Shown here: in pieces, positions 21,822-30,793 of the stretch
Layout: the number at the start of each line of letters is the position of its first letter
Numbering within the stretch: the first letter of the stretch is position 1
Source: Blattamonas nauphoetae
Lineage: Eukaryota; Preaxostyla; Oxymonadida
Assembly: GCA_033064195.1 (NCBI GenBank)
Contig: JARBJD010000069.1
Span: 62,001 to 126,000 of the forward strand
DNA length: 64,000 bases
Reading direction: 5' to 3'
Program-made: the position numbers and the translations under genes
Notes under the pieces: generated by a model
What the model saw: the letters and a program-made list of their open reading frames with translations, nothing else
Told to the model about the DNA's origin: nothing
Databases searched by the model: none

Positions 21822-23613
21822 CTAGATCCGTTGGTTGGTTGGATGAGCCTGTTTTGCAGCTTGAAGGAGGGCTTGTCGTCTTGAAACCCGACCGAGAGTC
21901 TCATACTTTGATGGAACTTCTGAGACCGGAATCTGTTCTGTGAAGGTTCGGGTCTCCCGTGGAGGTGTTGATCGTGGCTGGACAAATTGGACCCGTGTCC
22001 AAAGGTGGTGAGGAATGTCCAAAAATGGGGAAGCGTACACATCACCATTTTGGACTTGAAAATTGAGATATTCTTTGATGCGTGGGAGGGCATAAATTTG
22101 AAAGAGTTCATTGGGGTATGCTTCGACCAAATGGAAAGAATTCTGTGAGGAAATATGTTTGAGAGTTACTTGTTGTTTAAAATAATTGACGAGTTGTTCC
22201 ACCGTCTTTATCGATTGATCCATTTTGTTCACTCGTATACAGCTCGCAAGTTGTCCAAATGATCCGTCACAAACGCTCTTCCCATGGCCCTCGTAAAAAA
22301 AGGCCACAGAAGCTTTGCATCGCGGAAGGTACGCCGGTAATCCATAGAGAATGAAATGAAGGAAAGTTCCACAACGAAAGTGTGGACCAGTGTCTGACCA
22401 AAGATAAAGATGAGTGAGACTTTGTAGTTCCGGCATCAGAAATAGTTCGCGAAAACAATGAATAACGTGTGGAGCATCGTGGTTCAGCGTTCTTGAAAGG
22501 AAGTGAAAATAACGAATTGCTGTGGTTCGATCTTCTCGTTTTGTTACTAATGCGAAGCCAAGATGAGAGATTTGCTGCTTTCTATAAAAATCTTTGGAAT
22601 CTTGTTGCGGTGTGACGCAGAGTCGCCAATTTTCTTTAAAATCGAAAAGAAGGACACCTTGTCCCATTTGGAGGTTTTCAATTTGAGTATGATAAGATTC
22701 CCTGGTTTTTTGGCTTGGTCTTTGTGATATTCGAGTAAAACTTTTCATTTTTCTCAACAGGGGTGAGATCCTTTCCTTGACTCTTCAGTGTTGTTTCCTG
22801 CTTTAAGAGAGTGTCTAACCTTCCGCATTTATTACAACGGTCTGTCTTTCGCTTCGGTTTGGACAGCTTTTTACAGAATCGTTGAAAGGACGACTTTGAG
22901 ATTGTGTTTGACGGATGCTCTGCGCAATACAAGGTATAGAGGTTGGTTTTCGAATCGGTCAGAGATCGAGGCGACCATTTCCATTGATATTGGTCAATCT
23001 TCCTCTTCGTAACGAGGGCTTCTCCACAGATAGATAGTTCACGACGCACTGTTGTTTCATCAAATTCTTGTATGTGTTTTTTCGTTTGTCTTCGGCTTGA
23101 TTCAACGGAATGATTGAAAAGGAATTTATGAACGAGAAGACGAGTTTCCATTGAAATGGCTCTAGTTGATTGGTTTTGTGTCGATGATCTTTCGGAAGGA
23201 TACGTTTTCAATTGTTTGAGACGATATGGTTGGCGAAGGGTGTTTTGGCTAATCCCAAATTGATACTTATTGAAGTCTTCGAGAGAAAAAACGTGGAGGA
23301 GAGCCGTGAGGAGAAGTATTTTGGAATGTTTGTTCATCGCGAGAAAAGCAAGACGAATATGCTTCATTAAATAGTTGAAGGACTCTAATCGATAAGAAGA
23401 CGAAGATAGAAATGACGAAAATAAACTGAGATGTTTCTGAAAGAGTGCTTCTTCAACTTTTTTCCCTTCCAGAGTGTGTTCGACTGTAAACTTGAGGAGG
23501 GCTTCGGGATTCGTGCGATCGAGCTCTTTGGCTCTTCTAATCATTAACCTGGCACGGGCCTGACTCGTTTTTCTATTCACGCGATATTCACAATTCATCA
23601 TGATCTCACCCAT
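21822..23613 (-). mobile_element. DDE-like DNA transposase gene, superfamily not assigned
   Basis: Two overlapping minus-strand frames (22678-23613 and 21822-22757) make one ~600-residue product with a single frame change near 22700. The N-terminal half is helical and basic with a zinc-knuckle-like pair CNKCGRLDTLL. The C-terminal half has an RNase-H-like order: VLLFDFKENWRL, then LTHLYLWSDTGPHFR, then FFYEGHGKSVCDGSFGQL. An aspartate in a SD(G/T) turn followed by HGK-x3-DG is typical of an uncharacterised group of eukaryotic cut-and-paste transposases. I cannot match it to a named superfamily. No terminal repeats were found, so the element may be truncated. Confidence 0.55.
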
Positions 23614-23772
23614 GTTTTGAGATCGTCAAAATATTGTCCCAAGTTGATTCGGAACATCATAACATTTTAATATGGTCCGATCATCGCATTATCCCATGCT
23701 TCCAAATTTTCGAAAGGTTTGAATGCTATGCTCTTCTTCTCATTCATTTTTCGTGCAATCTCATTTCTTTTA

Positions 23773-23787
23773 CAGGGTGTCCCATAA
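23773..23787. repeat. Left terminal inverted repeat of mariner element
   Basis: CAGGGTGTCCCATAA preceded by TA; pairs with 25070-25084. Confidence 0.9.
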
Positions 23788-23933
23788 AACTTGGTGAACG
23801 GTCCAATTCAACCCACGGGACAATATTCCAGTTCAATAAATGAAGATTGATGAGATTGTGCCATATTCCCCTTAAATTAAAAAACAACAATGTTTTTGTG
23901 TTCTGCGAGGTGAGAGAGAAGCTTCGTAAAAAA

Positions 23934-24988
23934 ATGGCCGAGGATTTCACTAACCATTTTTGGTCGACAGAGGATCGGACCGAAATGGTTCGACTTGTGA
24001 CCTTGTATCATCAACCAGAAGAAGCTAGAAACCACTGGGTTGGCTCCATCGTTCCAGACGCTCGCACTTTTTCAAGAGTGTACAACAAGTTTGCTGAGAC
24101 GGGAAGCGTTGAAGATCGATCCCGAAGCGGACGACCCAGAAGTGCCTGCAGTGATGAATCACTGGAGAAGATAAGAACGGCAATAGAAACAAACCCAACA
24201 CGGTCGGAGAGGGAACTCGCGTCAGACCTCAGTATCGCAAGGAGTAGCCTAAATCGAGGTGTAAAAGAAATGGGATATAAATCATACATCATTCAAAAGA
24301 CCCAGTTCCACTACGACCAAGACTACGCCATAAGAGAAGAATGTTGCAAGCATCTCGTACATCTGTGTACGCGCAAGCCAACACTTTTGAAACGTATTTG
24401 GTTCTCAGACGAAAAGACATTCAGGACAGACCGAACTGTGAACCGTCATAATCACAGAATGTTGGCCCTTGAAAATCCTCATTTTCATGTTGAAGTCCCG
24501 ACTGACCGGATCGTCACAAATTGTTGGATAGCAATGTCTTCAACAGGGTACATAGGACCCTACTTCTTCAATCAACCTGTGACTAGTTCGGTGTACGTTG
24601 ATATGCTGCGGACATTCTTTGTTCCGCATCTGAAAGAAAGAGGAAGATTCGAATGGGCATACTTCCAACAAGATGGTGCACCGCCCCACACAGCTAACAC
24701 TACCATCGAATTCTTGAATCGAACTTTTGGTAAAAGATGGATTGGTCTTCATAGCACACATCCTTGGCCACAACGAAGCGGCGATTTGTCCCCCTTGATT
24801 TCTGGCTGTGGAGTTACCTTGAAGAGAGAGTACTACCAAGAGAACCCAAAACAAAGGCAGACCTGGAACTAGTTATCCGAGAAGAGTTGAGCAAAATACC
24901 TGCAAGAATGTTTGTTGACGCAGTTGGGAGTGTGCTGAAGAGGGCGAACGAAGTAATTGCGAGGTTCGGACAATCTGCTGAGATTTGA
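23934..24988 (+). pseudogene. Mariner transposase, one frame break
   Basis: From ATG at 23934 the frame gives a paired-like helix-turn-helix region (FSRVYNKFAETGSVEDRSRS; linker GRPRS) and the catalytic motifs WFSDEKTF and YFQQDGAPPHT. Just after GDLSP (about 24796-24805) one base is missing, so the third catalytic block, PLDFWLWSYLEERV, continues in another frame to a stop at 24988. Counting across the break gives 41 residues between the second and third aspartates, i.e. DD41D. An upstream ATG at 23847 is also in frame. One break only, so the insertion is probably young. Confidence 0.85.
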
Positions 24989-25069
24989 GGAAAGCCATCT
25001 ACCTTTCATTTCATGAGCCCGTTTGTTCGATAATCGTCTGGGAAATGAGAGAGAGGTAAAATCCAAGAC

Positions 25070-25084
25070 TTATGGGACACCCTG
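25070..25084. repeat. Right terminal inverted repeat of mariner element
   Basis: TTATGGGACACCCTG followed by TA; exact complement of 23773-23787. A further CCAAG just inside pairs with CTTGG at the left end. Confidence 0.9.
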
Positions 25085-26601
25085 TATTCTTCGTCGACAT
25101 CAGAATATCTCACAAATCGGCGACAAAGATGAGATTGTTTGTGTTGTGTTTTTCTATCCTGATATTTCTTTTTCAAACTATCTTTCACCATCAATCCATT
25201 CCCCAGCATAATCCAACAATCGAATCCGTGTCGAAATTGTTGAATGATTCATCTGTCCATCCAACGAACAAAGTCAATTCATACGAATGGTTCCAGATTC
25301 CCACACTCCTCACAAATCGCATCGTATCGCAACCCCATCAACAACATCAACCATCAACAGAGCAATATCACCAATTCCTCCACACAATCGTGGCAACCCT
25401 CGATGAGTGCTCCAAGTCACACACTCCAATCCCAAACAAACGACTCCTCCACTCTTCTCTCTCCCAACTCTCCCAATCTCCTCCATCGACCCTCAAATCA
25501 AGCGAGGTGCCATCCACTGCATTGGTTCACTGGACATTGTGGATGAAGGCCCATTCGTTCTGGCTGAGAAATCCCAGCTCGCTGAGATGGAATCAAAGGA
25601 TCGAACAATCGCTGAACAGAAACAGAAACTCGCCCAGCACGACCAGTTGATCGCGAAACAGAAAGAGGTGGAGAGGAAGATGGCGGAACAGGAAAAGAAG
25701 CTCGCTGAACAGAACAAGCTGATTGAATCGCTAGAAGCCACACGAAAGTCGTTCTCCGAACTGGAACAGAAACATGACAAGCTCCAAGCGAAGCTCAGTG
25801 CGAAAGACCACACAATGGGAACACTCAAAAGAGTTCTCATGATTCTGACAGTTCTCATTCTCTTTTCCGTCTTTGTCGTCAAATCATTCCATGGAGAAGC
25901 CCGGCAGATCCGACAAGTGAACGAGCAGCTGCGAACTGACTTGGTCAGCAATGCAGAGAAAGAGGAAACGCATCTGTCATCACTTCAGTCTCTCCAGAAA
26001 GAGAATGAACAGCTCCAAAAGAGAACGAGAAGCTCCAACAGGAAAATGGAGATCTTCTCGAGACAAAGAAGAGACATCTTTCGAAAATCACCGCCCTCAA
26101 AAAGAAAGGGCACAGCTCCGAGACGAGAAAGAACAGATCCAGAAAGAGAGCGAGGAGTGTCAAGGTGATTTGGCGATAAAGACTCGGATGGTGGAAGCGA
26201 AGAAGACGAGACTGACTCAGGCTCAACAGACGATCGAAGCGATGAAGACAGAAGAAGTCAGAAAAGAAGAATTGTTCGTCTCGTCGAACATCCTCGTCGC
26301 GTACACTCCACACCGCTACCGAATGAATGGATCGACTCTCACGCGAATCAATTCGGAAGGGCATGGAGGGTGCTTCACGAAACCTGTCTCGAAAGGCATT
26401 CATCGACTGTCCATCAAACCGAAAACCACAAATGTCAGTTTGTCATTTCTCCATTCATCACATTTTTCCTTCTTTCAGTGTTTGGTGTGCTTGATGCTGC
26501 CGAGTTTCCAAAATTCATCACAACACCGACTTGTCATTCTCCCAAAGCAGCTTTGATGCACAACTCAAATGGATGTCTGTACACAGCCGAGAAGAAACCT
26601 G

Positions 26602-26610
26602 GTCTGAACA
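26602..26610. repeat. Left 9-base target duplication (GTCTGAACA)
   Basis: Identical to 30133-30141; lies immediately outside the terminal repeat. Confidence 0.85.
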
Positions 26611-26865
26611 GGGTAGGTCTAGGCTCAGATCTGAAAAGTCTAGACGCAGATCTGCAGATCGGTCTAGGCGCAGATCTGAAAGTCTACACGCAGATCTCAT
26701 TTGTTTCGTTGATAGAACACCTTATTGAACCGATTGTGAAGAATAAATGATGTGAAATGTTGAAATAATAGTTTAGGGTCAAAAGAAGAGAGGTATTGAT
26801 GAGACGGGATTCTGGTCGAGTTGAAGAATGGATCCTGGGTTGATCAAGTCTAATCAAGGACACAA

Positions 26866-27742
26866 CTAATAACTGCTCGACACGACATGGTGTTGTGACG
26901 AAATGTGGAGAGGCCATGCTGTGTGGAGTGGAGGAGTCCGTAATATTCGTCGCTTCAGTGTCATCATTTCAAACACAGCATCCTTCACCTTTCTCGCGTC
27001 GCTCTCAGTGAAGAGCATCACATACGATCTGATCTCGTCGCCGATGTCATCCAAGGAGTGCGGTTGGTGCGAAGGGTCAATTGTTAAGTGGAACTTCTCG
27101 ATCGAGGCGAGTGTTGCAGCTGACTCGCTCCATCCCACCCAATCTGTCTGTGTGTCGGTCGTTGTGAGCCATTCTTTGGAGAGAAGGCGCTCGAGTTCAG
27201 TTTTTTGGGAGAGGAGGGAAGAGGCCTCGGAGGAGAGGGTGTCGATGCTGAAGGGAAGAAAGGAAAACAGAAAGGAGAATGATTGAGGAGATAAGGGCAT
27301 GAAAGAACGAAGAGCAAAGACGATGAATGAGATAAGACACACACCGCTGGTTGGATTCGTCGAGTGACTGGTTTGTTGCGGTCAGGTTGGCTTTGAGTGT
27401 GTCTCGCTCAGTCGTGAGTTGATCAATGTTCGTGTGGAGTGTCTCGATGGAATGGCTCTTCTCCTTGTTCATTTTAAGTCACTCAACCACCTCCCTCTTC
27501 TTTCGCATCTGCACCAAACTCTTTTCCAGCGTGCTTTTATCAGCGGGTAGCGAAGCTGAGAGAACTTGGAAGTCTGACATTGTTTCTGTCAGTCGATCGA
27601 TCTCCCTTTTGAGACGAGTCGGTTCGGATTGTTCCTCTGCCGAGGTTGAACTCATTGTTCGTAGTTCTTTTTCAAACTTCGCCTTGTTGGCCGAGCGCTG
27701 TCTTTCGGTTTCGGCGAGTGTTGCTTTCAAGGAATCGATCAT
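26866..27742 (-). CDS. Coiled-coil exons carried in the MULE-like element
   Basis: The minus strand reads MIDSLKATLAETERQRSANK and on through a heptad-rich stretch to RKKREVVE, where there is a stop (TGA near 27477), then the same frame continues MNKEKSHSIETLHTNIDQLT to DESNQR. A GT-AG intron (about 27250-27345) joins this in frame to IDTLSSEASSLLSQKTELER, and the frame runs to a stop at 26866. Coding-quality heptads and a spliceable intron argue that this is captured or resident host-type coding sequence rather than transposase. The internal stop suggests decay. Confidence 0.5.
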
Positions 27743-29984
27743 TCACAATAGATCTACATTCGATGCAGAAGATGCGGATGAGTCGACGAGGTGTTCTCGT
27801 TCCTGTTTCAGAGAAGAGTCGACGCAGCCATCCTTCTGTTTGTCCACCCCAATCTGGGGTTCGGCATCAGTGTCCAATTCATTCGGAGAGAGACGGTGCT
27901 CTTCGGATGTTGTTGGTGCTCCTGTGAACTGCCTCGTTGTGACATGTGCATCTGCATCTGAAGACAGCGTCGGCTGTGTGAGTCCTGTCAGATCAGCATG
28001 TGGTTCCTTCCCCTTCCCCTTCTCTCCTGCAGTGAGCTGTTCGGCTTCGGTCTCTCCACGAACGAGTCTTTCAAACGCGAGAAATTGTCGACTTGCTCGT
28101 CTCGCATGGAGTCGGCGATGATCGTGTTCGACAGGACGAGGCCGTGCTTGTCCTTGTCAGTTGGAGAACAGGCGGGCTCAGCCTCTCCTCCCAACTCTCA
28201 TGCGTTGTTTCTTCTGTTTCAATTCGCGTCTGGTCTTCCTCCGAAGTTGGTTCGTCCTCGTCCTCTCTTCTCCACTCGCTCTCACTTCAACTCGCGCTGT
28301 CTTTGTCTGTCTGCGTGTCTGCTCCGAATTCAGTCTCGTCCAGGTTCGTGTCGCGTGAGGGTTGTGACGAAAAGGCGCTGTGGTGACTTGACTCATCCGC
28401 TCTCGTGTCTTCTGCAATGTCCTCGTTCTTCTCTCTCGTCGTCCTTCACCTTCTCAAACTATTTCGCTCCTTCTCAGTTCATTCGACAGCATCCTCGTAG
28501 TCTTATCCTTCTCTCACTCTTCCGCTCTTTCTCCGTTCTTTCAGCTCGTTCGCCAGCATCCTCACTGTCTGACCCTTCTTTCCGCGTGTGTTGGCGACTC
28601 CGACTGAATTTCTATTGGTGCCACATTCATCGGATACGTCGGAATCGACGAATAGAAACGCCAGTTGTGGACAGCATCCTGAGACCCTGTCTGCTCCATC
28701 AGAATGCGATGATCAGTCTCGCAATGCGTGAACCACACAATGTGTGGTTTAAGGGTGACTTAGTGGGAGTTGGAGGACATCCGAGACGAGTCACGCGATT
28801 TCTCGGGGGTTGTGCGAGGAGAGGCGGGTTGTCGAGATTTACGAGAGGAAAGTCGGGAAGTGGAAGAATTTGGTTTGTAGAAAGATGATTGGGTGAAGTG
28901 GGGGATGTCTTCTTGCGAGTATCGCGGCCTTGAGATTGGTTTTGATTGACGTGTGGTTTCTGGCTGTTATTGGTTGGTGTGTGTGGGAGGCAGTGCGAAA
29001 GAACCAGAAAAATCTCGTTCGGTAAGCTGGTTGTTGCGAGACGAAGCATATTCTTCATCGAATGGCTGATTTTCTGATTGTTGCGGTGGACGACCATATG
29101 ACTGGGAATTCTACGTGACACTGGCAGGAGATGATTGTTGTGGAAACTGTGGGTTGATGGGCTGTTGCTGTTTGTTCACAAAACCCTCTCTGGTTGAGAG
29201 GGAGTCTGCCCTTTGTTTTTCATACCGCTGTGCCTGTAAACGGACAGTGCTGTGCTCGTTCCGAGAAAGGAAGGGAGAAAAGTCCTTTTGTTGATCTGAG
29301 AAGGCGACAACAACTCGTCCAAAATCGACAAGCGGGTTCTGGACATCGTTGACCTTGCCTTGAGGCTGTTCGTGTTTGTTTCAATTCTCAAGGGCTTTAA
29401 CATGAGGATGGAGGGGAGACGACATAACATCGTCTGAGAAGAGAGGTGGGAGTCGAGTATTTTCCATAAGCTCCTGTTGAGAGTGCATCAGAGATCTGAT
29501 TGTCATCGGGAACTCCTGACTGGGCGCATCTGCTTGGTCATCTTAAGAAACAAGCACATGTTGATTGTATGTCTATTGCCGCTGACGAGGAGGGTATTGA
29601 TGGGTGAGAGATTTCGGGATGATGTGATAGAACTTGTCCGGGTTGAGATTCTGGTCCTTCATCGAATGATGCTGCAAATAGTACATGTGGCGAGGTCGAG
29701 GACGCCCAGACATTCCCATTCGTGTTGAGGGTGTCTTTTAAGTCATTTGAAACTGTGAACGCGCTCAGGATCGTGAGACAAAACAGACTGAGGAAAGCGA
29801 ATGATAAATAAATCGAGAAGGAGAGAAAAATCAAACGGTGAGTGAGATCATCATTGTTTACATGACGAATAAGCTCTTCATAAGCTCATTGAACGATTTT
29901 ACACTCCCCCGTGGGTGAGATCAACTCATAAGTCAACTCCAACTTGTAACCCCAAAAGTGCGAGAGTATCGACACAAACTTCAC
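27743..29984 (-). other. Interior of MULE-like element, degenerate coding traces
   Basis: About 2.2 kb. Minus-strand pieces include a frame at 29538-29834 that begins with a strong hydrophobic N-terminus (IFLSFSIYLSFAFLSLFCLT), charged heptad-like stretches around 28000-28400, and a Pro/Asn/Ser-rich frame at 28699-29121. They do not join cleanly. A 296-codon plus-strand frame over 27998-28888 is an antisense shadow in C-rich sequence. I see no transposase or zinc-finger motif. Confidence 0.35.
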
Positions 29985-30132
29985 ATTTCACATCGAATTT
30001 CTTGATTAAAAAAGTGTTTTAGTCGAAATGAACGAGACAATGACAGATCTGTGTGTAGACTTTCAGATCTGCGCCTAGACAGATCTGCAGATCTGCGCCT
30101 AGACTTTTCCGGATCTGAGTCTAGACCTACCC

Positions 30133-30141
30133 GTCTGAACA
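30133..30141. repeat. Right 9-base target duplication (GTCTGAACA)
   Basis: Identical to 26602-26610. The host codons resume directly after it in the original frame. Confidence 0.85.
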
Positions 30142-30371
30142 CAATACTCCGAGGAGGGCAGGAGTGGTCGGCGGAGGCTGATTTGGAGAAGAGAACACTC
30201 CACTTCTTCATCGATGGCGTCCAGCAGCCACACCACTTCGTCAATATTCCTGTCCCTCTTGTGTTTGTGATCGATGTCCACACCAAAGATGGATCTGTGG
30301 AGATCACGCATTGGGGAGAGGAGAAGCAGTCACATGTGACATTTCGAGGAACTGGACACAATTTGGGCTGA

Positions 30372-30793
30372 TTTCGTGTGCGTCGTTTCTTCTCTCCGAC
30401 ATTTGTCTTTTCCACCATCGTGATTGTCTTCAAATCAAAGACACGTGCTGACTGTGGAGAGCGAGATTTGTGAAGCTAAATCACTTCTCTTCATCTTTTT
30501 CTTTGCGTCAATCACTCCACTATAACTGCCATCGTTTTCGATCCAATCGAGTTCTCAGAAACATTCCATGAAACTAGAAATGAGATCCAAACAGATTGTT
30601 AGAACGACCAAGAGCAGACCCGAAGCCAGTTGTGATATTCAGCACTTTAAGAGACTCACACATTGTGTTGAACACTGATGAAAGTGGGATGGATTTGAAG
30701 TGATGTTAATCAAGAAAGGCTGGGAACAGGCTGTCTCATCGAAGAATGAGGCTGACAAGCCATGATGCTTGAGAGAAGAAAGTGAAGTGGATG
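30372..30793. other. Spacer
   Basis: About 420 bases between the SPRY fragment and the large gene, whose ends converge. The first part shares phrases with the 3' flank of SPRY copy A. Nothing else seen. Confidence 0.35.

Larger units (their letters stand above)
23773..25084 (+). mobile_element. Tc1/mariner element (DD41D type)
   Basis: A 1312-base element with terminal inverted repeats that start CAGGGTGTCCCATAA at 23773 and end with its complement at 25084, flanked by TA on both sides (23771-23772 and 25085-25086), the usual mariner target. It encodes one transposase. The TIR sequence is of the kind seen in many insect elements (from memory). It sits directly upstream of the first recognisable exon of SPRY copy C, probably in that gene's 5' intron or promoter. 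Confidence 0.9.
26611..30132. mobile_element. Mutator-like (MULE-type) non-autonomous element
   Basis: 3522 bases bounded by long terminal inverted repeats that begin GGGTAGGTCTAGRCTCAGAT and extend, imperfectly, about 140 bases inward (left 26611-26756, right 29985-30132). The ends carry several internal copies of a CAGATCTGCGCCTAGAC-like unit in both orientations. A perfect 9-base duplication, GTCTGAACA, flanks it (26602-26610 and 30133-30141). Long TIRs with a 9-base duplication are the signature of Mutator-like elements. I find no transposase inside; instead the minus strand carries coiled-coil coding exons. Confidence 0.8.
25207..30371 (+). pseudogene. Coiled-coil/SPRY gene (copy C) split by a transposon
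   Basis: The left part (25207-26610) has the head (KLLNDSSVHPTNKVNSYEWF), coil (AEMESKDRTIAEQKQKLAQH), membrane helix (VLMILTVLILFSVFVVKSF), second coil and the first half of the SPRY domain up to AEKKPGLN. The right part (30142-30371) resumes with GGQEWSAEADLEKRTLHF and ends GTGHNLG then a stop. Between them lies a 3.5-kb element. The two halves share one reading frame across the insertion site, in agreement with copy B (RIALNAQPEKGQEWSAE). Independent of the insertion, the frame slips near 25480 and near 25960-26110. The family's phase-1 intron is at about 26435-26479. Confidence 0.85.

Noticed and set aside
27998-28888. 296-codon plus-strand frame inside the MULE-like element
   Set aside because: It is C/T-biased, rich in Ser, Arg, Cys and Leu, and antisense to heptad-like stretches on the minus strand. 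No domain and no clear start context.
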